Below, one piece after another: positions 53,729 to 63,529 of a stretch of DNA of 64,000 nucleotides (positions within the stretch are counted from its first letter, which is position 1; each line of letters starts with the position of its first letter). The notes under the pieces are model-generated. The model was given only the letters and a program-made list of their open reading frames with translations, ran no database searches and was not told the origin of the DNA. Origin of the DNA: Strigamia acuminata (lineage: Eukaryota; Arthropoda; Chilopoda; Geophilomorpha; Linotaeniidae); the NCBI GenBank assembly GCA_949358305.1, contig OX442319.1, positions 9,052,001-9,116,000 on the forward strand, written 5' to 3'. A program made the position numbers and the translations under genes.

Positions 53729-55928
53729 TTTGAATTCTCTTGCGAATACTATTCTAATTTACTGATTGTGCGAAGCACAATATTAAATGAATTTTTTTCT
53801 TTCAACTAGAGGGGGAAATTTCCTTGGTCATGATTGTGACAGGGGGTCAGCAGGCGAAACGGCCGCTAATCGCTGACCATTGGACCCTGATCAGACAAAA
53901 ATTGGTGGCTTTGCATGTCCAGCTTGCCTGGGTACTGGCAAGCCGGGACTTACACTAGCCACACTTTCCAACGGTCTTCTATTCCTTTCTAGCTTAGCCT
54001 AAAAAACTGAGTGGTTGGGAGGGGAATATAATTCCAAACCTTCTTTATTATTTCTATTTCTTGGTGCGCAGCCCAAGTAAAAGTAATGGGACAGTCTGCA
54101 GCGTATTCAAACTCGATTCGTGGAGGAGGCGCGCTGGTGGCCACCAGCAAACCAAATCCCACGGGGGAGAAGCGGTCATATTCCAGGTGCCACGCTGCAA
54201 TCACTGGTTCCATTATGGGCCGGGCGAGGAGGCGATGTTGAACTGAGCTTTGAGTGACACCAAATTTCTTGTAGGACGTTTAGTCGCTTGGATGCAGGTT
54301 GCTAGCTTAGTGGTCGCTGGCGCGGGAACAGTCACGTGCGGTGAGTTGGCGTGTAGTTGGACCCGAGTAGCAGCGAAGTGTCCGCACACATGGGAAGACT
54401 GCCTTGATTTTTGTTGCGACTCATAATTTATGGGTTGCGTTGTGGCTGCTCAAGGCGCTCATCCGGGTTCACATCGGTCATAATCCTACCCTGTCCCGTG
54501 TACTGGTTGGTAGGCAACTGCAAGTTAACGTATTTAACCCAAGAGTTGCTGAAATTGGGACACGGACAGCAGGGAGAGCTGCCGGAGGTACGGGGATACC
54601 GATGGTGAAGTGCTCAAATGGCACAGAGAGTTCGTTAGGGCGTAGGAACGATATCTGTGCGTTCAGGTAGCTACCAACTTTGAAAAAAGATTGGGAATCT
54701 AGCCTGTAACTTTTGTTTCTGAATTTTATTCACTCTTGCTTGATTTCTGGGCTACTGCAGTTTGTTAAAGGACTGTGCTCGAACCACAGTCTGGAGCAAT
54801 CTCTGTAATTTGGAAATTAGTTGTTTTTACATCTTTTTCATTTTTTACTTTTTCTCTAAACTTCCCTATCTATGATTTTCATGGTTTTCTTGGGACTCCA
54901 CACCTGACAGCGGTAGTAATCACCTCAAATGCCGGGTTGTATACAGCGCCAAATGGAGGGCGATATGGCTTCACAATGGCGGCTGAAGGGTGGGACCCAA
55001 GGCGACTAGGGACAGAAGATGCATTTCCTTCTTACTTTAAGTGCAACTGACTGTTCCACAAAAAACACCATTTCATTGGGATGAACAGACATCTCAGTGT
55101 AGGCACGTTTCTGTCGAAAGGCAGCCTCGTGCAGACTGGAATGAGTCTCCGAAAGGGGTGAGCGGGCGCGTTTGTTGGTCTCTTGGGGCAGAAGAAGAGA
55201 TTGCAACAATATCCCCGTAGTGTAAATATCTGCAAAAACCTTCTGCTAAAAATTGGAACTTTTTGAGTGTCTTTTAGATTAAAAAACACCCAGTATTTTG
55301 TAATTTTTTATTTTTATTTTCTTATCTTTCTTCCTCTGTTTCTTCTTGCGAGGCATCAAGAATCGGTTTGTCTGCGCGCTAGCGCGGTTTGATTTTGTTA
55401 TTTGTTGCCAACAATGATAAAATTAACTGGTTTGAAAATTTCGAAGTTCTACAGACATGATTTCGTGCTTTTTTAGGAAAGCACAAAAGTCATGTTTTTG
55501 TGGAATCAGACCATTTTGATCTGGTTCAGAACTTCTAGTTCCAAACAAATTTCTATTTTGCTTTCAAAAAAATGTTGTTTCTCTTCAGAAATGGAGAAAA
55601 TTCGGCATTTATATTGGTCAAAGTTTTATTTTTTGTCAAAAAATCAAGATGGCGACCTGAAAACAATAGAAAAACATGTGGAAATCTCGGAATTTTCGAG
55701 AATGATTGGAATTTCAAATTTCGACATTTTCTTGGAACTCTGGGAAATCAATTCCATGAATTATTTTAATTTTCTACCAATGGGAAACCAGGGGGGGGAA
55801 GTGACATCACTAATCCCTCTCCCAAGAATGGCTACTTGAGCCTAATCTCCTGTCTCCTCATTGGTCGTGACTTAATTCCACTTGTTCACCTTGCAAGCTG
55901 CGGTCCTGCTTTTGGTCACATTGTGTCA
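53729..55928 (+). other. Retrotransposon leader
   Basis: About 2.2 kb between the primer-binding site and the gag start with only short, unrelated open frames. It may carry packaging or splicing signals; I recognise none. In-frame codons before 55929 start at a TTG (55836), so I place the gag start at 55929. Confidence 0.5.
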
Positions 55929-57530
55929 ATGCCAGCGACCAGAACTGGTAAGACCACGTGGGACTCTTTTGCACCTAATTCTTTCACACCCGCAACGGAT
56001 TCAGATTTGAACGACTCAGATAACAATTCGATTGCTTCTTCAAACGACGATATGTCAAGTCCTAAAGTTAAATTGTTGGATCAAGCGATGCTTGAAACGA
56101 CTTGCAACGTCTTTAATCTAGTTATCGATGATATGACAACCTACGAAGTGTGGGAAGACACGCTTCTGAAAGTAGCCGATCACTTGGTGGAACTCCAAGA
56201 CAAATCGGATAGCACTATGCGTCAATTAACGCAAACGCGCACGGAATTCGGTGATATTAGCGACCGGTTAACTCATGCTTTGCAGGAGTTAGACTCTACG
56301 AAATTATCGAATGAAAGCTTGTTGAAGATGATAGCTAGTCAAAAAGCTATCGTTGACAGCGTGGTGGCGGCTGGACAATCGAATTTGAGAGCACAATCTG
56401 CAATCTCAAACACGATTTCTCCCACCGTGACAACACCAAACTCTGGATCCAGCACAGGCTCAACGCCTACGACTGGAAATCCTCTTTTTCTGGCTTGGGG
56501 AGAAAAGTTTCTTCACAAAACTGACCAGGCTATGCCTGCTCCCAGGCCAATGGATGAAGTAGAGCTAAGTAAACGAGTCAAATCCATTGGAATTGAAGCG
56601 TTTGCAGGGGACAAAACAAAAGCTAAGTCTTTCCTTATTGATTTAAAACGTTCTCTACGCTTTGCTTTGCCCTATCTGAACCAAGTGCTTGCTGAGCATT
56701 TGTTTAAGTTTTTCCGAGGAGATGCGGCCACATGGTTCTCTTCTCATGCCAAAACGAATTGGGAGGAATTCGAACATGAATTTATCACCCATTTTCGTCC
56801 GAGCGATGCGCTGCTTTTAGCAGAAATTGCTAAAACACAGCAACTGTCTCATGAGTCCGCCACCCAAGTAGTGATAAGACTCGAGAAGTTATATGCTCAA
56901 TTGACTATTCCTGTGCACGAGAGCCAGCAAATTCAAAAAGTGCTGGCAATTCTGCGCCCAGCGGCCAAGAACATGGTCGCAAATGCCATTAATTTGGAGA
57001 ACACTTGGGCGTCGCTCAGGAAAGCTTGCATTGCTACGGAGGCCGCGATTATAAATCAGGAAACTGTGACAAATGCAGCAATCATCGAGGCGGCAAAAAC
57101 AGAAACTGTTACGCCAATTCAAAAATCCAACCAGCAAATGGTAACAATACCAAATGCTGCAGGTGTAGACAAACCTGAATTTGTCCCGTTTGGATTAAGA
57201 AATCCAAGCAATCTAACATTGTTCCCTGCGCCTAAAAACGCTGCGATAGCAGCAACAAAGGCCGCAGAAAGCAACGAGAAGGCGCTAGTCCCGAGCAATA
57301 GGCTCAAAGATTATGCGACCAAACCAAGAGTTGGCGGTTGCTGGGGCTGCGGAGGCGCACACTTTGAAAGGGATTGCCCCCTCAAGGTGGAAGCCGCCAA
57401 GGCAGCAATGGAAACGATCGCCGCCGCCCAACACAGCATGATGCAGGCTATGCTTGCAGCCAACGAGTTTGGTGGCTGGCCTGACATGGCGGGAAACAAG
57501 GAGTCGCAGTCAACAGATGCCACCAAGTAA
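55929..57530 (+). CDS. Gag-like polyprotein of the LTR element (533 aa)
   Basis: Starts MPATRTGK at 55929. The N-terminal third is acidic, Ser/Asn-rich and partly coiled coil (heptad-like stretch around DSTKLSNESLLKMI). A retrotransposon gag core follows: FAGDKTKAKSFLIDL, then HLFKFFRGDAATWFSSHAKT and EFEHEFITHFRP, typical of Gypsy capsid. Near the C-terminus is a zinc knuckle CWGCGGAHFERDC, spaced C-x2-C-x3-H-x4-C. It ends before any protease. The frame is intact, so it could assemble particles that package this element's RNA. Confidence 0.88.
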   Translation: MPATRTGKTTWDSFAPNSFTPATDSDLNDSDNNSIASSNDDMSSPKVKLLDQAMLETTCNVFNLVIDDMTTYEVWEDTLLKVADHLVELQDKSDSTMRQLTQTRTEFGDISDRLTHALQELDSTKLSNESLLKMIASQKAIVDSVVAAGQSNLRAQSAISNTISPTVTTPNSGSSTGSTPTTGNPLFLAWGEKFLHKTDQAMPAPRPMDEVELSKRVKSIGIEAFAGDKTKAKSFLIDLKRSLRFALPYLNQVLAEHLFKFFRGDAATWFSSHAKTNWEEFEHEFITHFRPSDALLLAEIAKTQQLSHESATQVVIRLEKLYAQLTIPVHESQQIQKVLAILRPAAKNMVANAINLENTWASLRKACIATEAAIINQETVTNAAIIEAAKTETVTPIQKSNQQMVTIPNAAGVDKPEFVPFGLRNPSNLTLFPAPKNAAIAATKAAESNEKALVPSNRLKDYATKPRVGGCWGCGGAHFERDCPLKVEAAKAAMETIAAAQHSMMQAMLAANEFGGWPDMAGNKESQSTDATK

Positions 57531-58728
57531 CTGACGGCTGCGCTCTCACCATGGTTTTGATTCCAACGGTAAAAGACATGGAGGACTTTCTATTTTGATG
57601 ACATTTCATCCACAGAGCCAGATCCTCACGTGGTTTTTCCCACAGACTCTGAAATCGATCATTGCAATAAAGGCCACGTTGTGACCAAAATTGAGTATTA
57701 CTCAAGAAACCCATTTTTCTTCACTATTTTAAATTATTTAAACTATGTATTTGAAAAAATGCAACATTTTTCGAGTATTGAAGAACCAACTCGCAGAAGG
57801 AATGACGCTGCCTGCGCCGGATTTCGCTCACAACTTTTGTCATCTTTACAAATGCAAAGTGGCGGCGGGCTCGGAGCTTGTCCTTCTGCAAGTGGACAAT
57901 CAAGATGTTTTGTGGTAAAAACCAGTTTGTTTTTGTTACCAGAACACCGATTTGGAGGATTTAGCTGTGATTTGACAAGTTCAGACCATATGCTGAAAAT
58001 TCTAGAAAGTTTGAAATTGGGAATTTAGTTTTGCTAAAAATCCATCCTTTGAGAAAAATGGATATACCATTAGCTTCGTCTCGCAAAGACCATTTCAAAG
58101 CACCATATATAATCACTAAAGTGACCAATACAAATGCTTATAGTCTTGTAAAATCAATGATTTTACAATTAATAAGTACATGCACTAGTGTGGAAACTTA
58201 AAAAGACTTATTTCTTCTGGAAAGAGAGCTCGATAGCCCATTTTAGATAAGGAAGATGAAGAAGTTCTTGAAAACCAACCTGTGGACACTGGAACAGCAA
58301 CAATATTGCCAACTCCAGTGCGACCAACAGAATCTGGTATCGCAACCAAGTTGCCAACACCAGTAAAACCTTTTGGAAAAACCGAAAAAGACCTTGCTGT
58401 TGCCACAAGTGGGCTTGCAAAAACCCACGACAGCTCGACCAAATCCAAATTCAGACTCAAATAGACCTTCGAGAAATCACGTTTTACCGATCCGATATCG
58501 GGATTGACCGCTAGGTGACACTTCAAATCGGGAGAACCATTTGGACCAATCACAGACTGTTTACAAAACATCTGCGGTCCATACGCCAATTAAACGTTTG
58601 CGAAACGTCTTCCGGTTCTATACTTAGCCACCACCATTCGTTGTCCAAATCACTTATTCGCTGCGATCGCCACTGACCAGTCGTGTGGAACTTCTCTGGA
58701 AAATCGAAACGAAAAGATTGGAAAAACG
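57531..58728 (+). pseudogene. Pol remnant: integrase C-terminal module
   Basis: At about 58005-58180 one frame reads KFEIGNLVLLKIHPLRK and then FKAPYIITKVTNTNAYSLV. This fits the GPY/F module at the integrase C-terminus, with Ala for Gly. No start and no connection to a catalytic core. 57580-57990 may be scrambled pol, but I see no YxDD box or HHCC zinc finger. Pol was therefore deleted internally, keeping its 3' end. Confidence 0.65.
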
Positions 58729-60003
58729 ATGGAAAATCACCGAAACAACGAATGGGTTCAGTGCCCAATCTGTAACGGCTTCGGCTACATCACGCTGTGG
58801 AATCTGTCGCGAATCCCGTGCATGAACTGCGGCGGAGACGAAATCGTGCTGACGGATCAACCACTCGAGGAATGGTTTGTCATGTTCATGACGCTGCCCG
58901 GTCAGCCGATTCCGCTGCACCACCGACATATTAACTGGATGCGCGTCCGATCGCGCGCAGAACGCGAGAAGGAAATCGCAGACAGGGAACAAGCGCGTGT
59001 GGCGAATACCGCACCGACGGAACCCCCAAAGAAAAGACAGAAAACGGCAACGAAGAGCGTACGCTCTCAACCGCCGCCGACTGCCTCTACTAATATCTCT
59101 ACGAAGAAACCCGCAGCGACGACGTCGCAGAAGGTTCTTCGTCCGCCACATAAGCCATTTGTGCTTAAAAAGAAGGCTGCCGAGGAGACAAAAGCGACCG
59201 TACAAGGTATCGTCGCCCCAACTCCTCACCAACCACCGACCGCCCGTCCAAACATTTCGGAGAAATTGCTGGAAATGCGACGGCTCGTGGCGATCGAAAA
59301 TCCCACGTTGAGTGAACGAAGCGTGAATACCGAAGCAAAAATTCGGTACAGAGCGAAAAAACACGCGGACCATAAGGACCGAATGGCAAAAAGAGACGCC
59401 GAGAAAGCGGCTCATCAGCTATTGACTGCGCCATCGGCCACAATCACATCGAATGCGCCACGCACACTCGTTAAGAAAATCCCAGCTCAAACGGAAAAAA
59501 CTCCCGATGAGCTACGAACAGCTTGGGCGGGACAGTACGGTCCTCAACCGATCCAAGGTATTGTGAGCCTGATCCCGACCAAAGCCACGGCGGCCGCAAT
59601 CGCTTTTCCAGCGGCCTGCCAACTACCGCAAACGGCGCAAACGATGTTTGGTGCCAATACAGCGGCGACGCCGGCTGTCATTATGCCGCCGATGGTTGGA
59701 GAACGCCCGACGAACGTCGTGTTCCAGGGATTCGCGGATCCTCCACCAGTTTGCGACAACAATGTAGTCACCACCGAAGCAACGATCGAGACCGCGATGC
59801 AGATTGACGGCGCACCGAACGAGGAGTCGCACACGCCGCCACCACCACCGCCAGTCGTTCCCGAGCCCAAAGCTACCGCCGTGAAAAAGAAGTCGAATAA
59901 GAAGTCACGCAAGAAGCTAGCAGAAGAATTCGTCGACGACAAAACTGAAGAAGAGCCAAAAACCGACGATACGCCACCCACACCGGGGAAATCGCTGCAG
60001 TGA
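58729..60003 (+). CDS. Unknown ORF in the env position of the LTR element (424 aa)
   Basis: Long intact frame with good ATG context and GC-rich codons unlike the AT-rich host DNA. Residues ~12-35 hold two CxxC pairs (CPICNGFGY ... CMNCGG), a likely zinc ribbon. The middle has basic, nuclear-signal-like PPKKRQKTATK and a repeated pattern of Ala/Thr/Pro-rich low-complexity segments. The C-terminal part has a Pro run, then KKKSNKKSRKK, then an acidic tail (DDKTEEEPKTDD). No signal peptide or membrane segment, so it is not a normal env. I do not recognise the family. It may be a nucleic-acid-binding accessory protein or a captured host gene. Confidence 0.75.
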   Translation: MENHRNNEWVQCPICNGFGYITLWNLSRIPCMNCGGDEIVLTDQPLEEWFVMFMTLPGQPIPLHHRHINWMRVRSRAEREKEIADREQARVANTAPTEPPKKRQKTATKSVRSQPPPTASTNISTKKPAATTSQKVLRPPHKPFVLKKKAAEETKATVQGIVAPTPHQPPTARPNISEKLLEMRRLVAIENPTLSERSVNTEAKIRYRAKKHADHKDRMAKRDAEKAAHQLLTAPSATITSNAPRTLVKKIPAQTEKTPDELRTAWAGQYGPQPIQGIVSLIPTKATAAAIAFPAACQLPQTAQTMFGANTAATPAVIMPPMVGERPTNVVFQGFADPPPVCDNNVVTTEATIETAMQIDGAPNEESHTPPPPPPVVPEPKATAVKKKSNKKSRKKLAEEFVDDKTEEEPKTDDTPPTPGKSLQ

Positions 60004-60497
60004 AGTTTTCGCCGTCGTTTTAAAGGAGATTTTGGCCAAGCCTGTTAAGACTTTTATAGTGCCAGAAATAATTTTTTTTATTGTCAAAACAAGTTTTTTT
60101 TTATTATTAATTATTCCAAAGTGTTAAAATTAGCATACTTACCTTTTAATGTTAAATGGATTCAATAACTACAAATGTTAGATTTTAAAGTTCAAAAAGT
60201 GTTTTTTATTCATATATATTTTTAAATTACAAGTGTTATTTTACATTTTTATTTTTCAATAGTGTTTAAATTGTACAAGTTTCCATCCTGGGGGTAAGTG
60301 TGTATGTGTTCCTTTGTAGTGTTGATTTTCCCAAGTGCATTCCTACCGGTGATCTTCGTTCTAGCTGATGGCTCGTCCGAAATATGGTCATCTGATAATC
60401 TGAAAAAAGAAAAGTAATGCGATGTGTTAACTTTCAACAACCACTTCAGTGACTGCGTTGTACCCCCTCGTACTTACCTTTTTCCAGGGGGGGGAAA
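60004..60497 (+). other. Retrotransposon 3' untranslated part with polypurine tract
   Basis: AT-rich, no frame. It ends in AGGGGGGGGAAA right at the 3' LTR start (60498), the expected second-strand primer. Confidence 0.7.
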
Positions 60498-61115
60498 TGT
60501 GACCAGCTGCCCCTGCGCACGGGTCGCTGCACTGCAACGGCAATGCACTTGGCGCAGCTCCAGCGCCTCTCGTATCTCGCGCAGCCTGTTGCCCCGCAAC
60601 CAGGTGGAGCTGCGGGCCTTTGGTCAAGCAGGATCGGGCCCCGGAAGTCGCCCTTCCGGAAGTGGTTGGTCCCCGTAGGGACAAGGGAGTTGTTGATCAA
60701 CCAGCAAGGCGAACGGTCGCATCGCGACCGCCTCCGAAACTGGCTGCAAAGATAACCCGAACTATCGGCGTGGCGACGTTGTCGCCCGCCGGGACCTGAG
60801 CGTCCAGTTGCGCCACGTCCGCCGGACGTTAACCGTAACTTCGGCGGCGTGGCCCAAAACCGATTACCGACCTCGTGTGTCATGGCGGCCGATGGCCGCC
60901 GTGCCACGCGGTCTGATTAGGGACGGTTCGAAGGAACCGCCGCCTTGGGAAATACACTATGGGACACTGCATCATACCCCTAGACATCTAATAAAGCCAA
61001 TAACTAAAACTATATTGTGTCTCCGTGTATTTCGTGGTTTGTTTTATCGTGTGTGTTGCGTCCAGCGCCTCCGTGGCTCTCCCCCGACCACGTGGCGTCC
61101 GTCCGAACACTCACA
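60498..61115 (+). repeat. 3' LTR
   Basis: 618 bases; near-identical to the 5' LTR apart from a 5-base indel at about 60590. Poly(A) signal AATAAA at about 60990. Followed by the GCGT target copy. Confidence 0.92.
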
Positions 61116-61363
61116 GCGTGGCACAAAAATGAGCGTGAAAAGAGTGTTAATGATTACGGTGGCGATTGGCAGTGGGCTGATTATCTGTAATGATGCTATG
61201 GAAAAAAATATAATGCTTTCGCTTTATACTGAATACTGCGCGTTTTTTTTTGGTTATCTGCCACAATAACGTAACTTTTATTTCACTTTATTTTATTTTA
61301 ATACACTCACTGTTGTGCTAACGTCGCTCTTACGATAAGCAGTAATTGAAATGAACTCATCCC
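61116..61363. other. LRR 3' flank (right side of the insertion)
   Basis: Matches 41525-41790 and carries minus-strand AATAAA signals for copy E near 61288. Confidence 0.6.
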
Positions 61364-62734
61364 TTACCAGCGATCAAAAAAGTCTACTGGACTATTGTTT
61401 GTAATATGCACATCCAAATTTTTACTCTTAACGTATTTCTGAATTTCAGAAATATTAGAATCGATATTATCACAATAATGGCAGAACAACTCATTGAGCG
61501 GATTTTGTATTTCTAACAACGCAATGATCGAGGTTTCATTAATCGAGTTACACTGAAATAAATCTAAAAACTTGAGCTTCCGAAATGCGTTCGATGTAAC
61601 AAGTTCGCAAACCAAAGCGTCACTAAATGTGGTACATCTATATAGTTCCAAAGATTCCAAATTTGGGCACACCAATAACGTTTTCAACTGCAATTCCGTT
61701 CCGGTCAATGCTAGATCCATTTCGATGGACAGTGAGCGAAGTAGTTTGAAGATAACGCGATGCTCAGTAGCAGTTTCCGTGTAAATGGTACATTGGTACA
61801 ATTTCAAATCTTTCAACATTGGACAGGAGCGATCAACAAGCATAATATTGACTAAGCTAATTTGGAAGAAACAAAGAGAGGTCAATCGTTGCGTTATATC
61901 GTTACGCAATCTGGAGAATATATCGGTGTTAAAATTCACATCCCAATTGGAAGTTTTGATTGTTACTTTGCGTAAATTAGGAAAAGTGCTGGTCAGAAAA
62001 GCGATGTCTTCACTATTATACATGATCAATGGCGCTCGTTCGAGAGAGTAAGTACGCAGAGTATTGTTTGCATTGAATTGTTGTTTCAGCATCCGAAACA
62101 ATTCATTCCAGCAGCGATAATTTTCAAACACTTTTAACAATGGGATTGTGTTTAGGATGAACAAACACGCTTCCGGTGTGACATGGATAACGTGGATACT
62201 CAAATTCGTTAATTCTTTGCAACCGGTCAATGTAAGGGCTCCTACATCGGTAACTATTCTGCAGAAATCAAGATTAAGATGAGTCAATCGTTGGCAATTT
62301 TCACCGATTGTAGCTACAACTTGATCCGTGATTTTGTATCTTTTCTTGAAGTTTAAGTATCGAATTTGTGGTACGTTTAGTAGTAGTTGGATTAGACTTA
62401 CGGGAGGAATGTCTGCTTCGTTCGAAAATCTTTGTAAGCTTAAAAATTGAAGGTTTCTACAAACCAGGGTTATTTTGTCCAGTACCGGAGTCACGTTAAC
62501 ACCAAATTGATTCAAACTGCGTAATGATCTGGTGTCCTTACGTATAAAAATGTTTGGATTCAGTGGTGGATTGGTACATGTCCGTTGCATTTTACCTACC
62601 GGTAGACGACTACATATGTTATTGACGATCGTGGATGGTTGATTCTCCAGTTTATCTTGCATCGTATCGAGGTTAGTGATTACCGTAATTATACATAAAT
62701 TTTCAAGACTTGCTGGTGATTTTCTGTACGGCAT
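61364..62734 (-). CDS. LRR protein with BC-box and Cul2-box-like motif, copy E (456 aa)
   Basis: Intact. The start is ATG at 62734 (MPYRKS); the in-frame codon at 62752 is TTG and is not used. BC-box SLENLCIITV and PSTIVNNI are kept. The repeats include LTHLNLDFCRIVTDVG, LKDLKLYQC and LESLELYRC; it ends DFFDRW. It differs from copy C at many exposed repeat positions but little in the N-terminal motifs, as expected if the adaptor part is constrained and the substrate face varies. Upstream it has the shared promoter block (TATTTAA and CCAGTCAG near 62790). Confidence 0.85.
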   Translation of the reverse strand: MPYRKSPASLENLCIITVITNLDTMQDKLENQPSTIVNNICSRLPVGKMQRTCTNPPLNPNIFIRKDTRSLRSLNQFGVNVTPVLDKITLVCRNLQFLSLQRFSNEADIPPVSLIQLLLNVPQIRYLNFKKRYKITDQVVATIGENCQRLTHLNLDFCRIVTDVGALTLTGCKELTNLSIHVIHVTPEACLFILNTIPLLKVFENYRCWNELFRMLKQQFNANNTLRTYSLERAPLIMYNSEDIAFLTSTFPNLRKVTIKTSNWDVNFNTDIFSRLRNDITQRLTSLCFFQISLVNIMLVDRSCPMLKDLKLYQCTIYTETATEHRVIFKLLRSLSIEMDLALTGTELQLKTLLVCPNLESLELYRCTTFSDALVCELVTSNAFRKLKFLDLFQCNSINETSIIALLEIQNPLNELFCHYCDNIDSNISEIQKYVKSKNLDVHITNNSPVDFFDRW

Positions 62735-63132
62735 GACGACAAACTTCTGCAATTAACGTGTTGGTATGTGTGGCTGACTGGCAAGAAGTTTAAATACGTC
62801 TTAATTTTAGGACAACGTCATATGAATGTGTATTTTCGTTACTTTTACGTTTTAACGGAATTATGTTACGGTAACGAAAATGCGCTTCTGATTCTTAGGG
62901 AAATTGTCTAGAAATACAATTTTGTAGCTATTAAATATTAAAGATATTGAAAACCAGGATAAATAATATATATATTTATTATTCTACGTATACATAAACA
63001 CATTTAGATAAATATTTTAAATGGAGACACACAAACCCTAACGTTAATATTCTAAACCATACGCTAGTGATGATGTGCAAATTTCCACCAGTTTATAGTA
63101 AATACCGTAGTATACAAATAGGTTTATTGTTC
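62735..63132 (-). promoter_or_regulatory. Copy E upstream region
   Basis: Shared with copies A-C: GTTACGGTAACGAAAATGCG (62860s) and AAACCCTAACGTTAATATTC (63030s). No gene. Confidence 0.5.
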
Positions 63133-63460
63133 TTTCAGTGTCACACCAACAGCGTGTTTACTCATCCTAAACACAACGCCATTGTTAAAAGTGTTTGAAA
63201 CAGATCACTGGAATGAGTTGTTTCGGATGCTGAAACAACAATTCAATGCAAACAATACTCTCCATACTTATACTCTCTCGAACGACCGCCATTGGACATG
63301 AATAATAGTGAAGACATCGCTTTTCTGGCCAGCACTTTTCCTAATTTACGCAAAATAACAATCACAAATTTCGATTGGGATGTGAATTTTGACACTAATT
63401 TATTTTCGAGATTGCATAACGATATCCCACAAAGACTGACCAGTCTAAAGCTATGGTATA
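63133..63460 (+). pseudogene. LRR family fragment, copy F (inverted, frameshifted)
   Basis: The middle third of an LRR gene (SVTPTACLLILNTTPLLKVF, then NNSEDIAFLASTFPNLRK and DWDVNFDT), with a frame change near 63290. No start or end. It stands head-to-head with copy E, unlike the other minus-strand copies. Confidence 0.85.
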
Positions 63461-63529
63461 TTGCGATATATATTTTATTACAAACATTTACCCACATTTC
63501 ATGTGCTAAACTAGATCAAAGATCATCAA

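Larger units (their letters stand above)
53086..61115 (+). mobile_element. Non-autonomous LTR retrotransposon with gag and an extra ORF (8030 bp)
   Basis: Direct LTRs at 53086-53708 and 60498-61115 start TGTGACC and end CTCACA. They look the same except for a 5-base indel (GCGGTCCCCCGC against GCCCCGC), so insertion is young. GCGT flanks both sides (53082-53085 and 61116-61119). A primer-binding site (53711-53728, TGTGGGCCCGTCCAGGAT) fits tRNA-Pro in about 15 of 18 positions. A purine tract AGGGGGGGGAAA directly precedes the 3' LTR. Internally: 2.2-kb leader, gag, a short pol remnant, a second large ORF. Reverse transcriptase and RNase H are absent, so it needs another element. Probably Gypsy (Metaviridae-type). 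It interrupts an LRR 3' flank. Confidence 0.92.

Noticed and set aside
53075..53733. Several 90-150-aa frames on both strands inside the LTRs
   Set aside because: They repeat in both LTRs, overlap on both strands and have no known domain; GC-rich DNA has few stops.
58654..59415. 253-aa minus-strand frame
   Set aside because: Lies opposite the 424-aa ORF of the retrotransposon; GC-rich antisense shadow.
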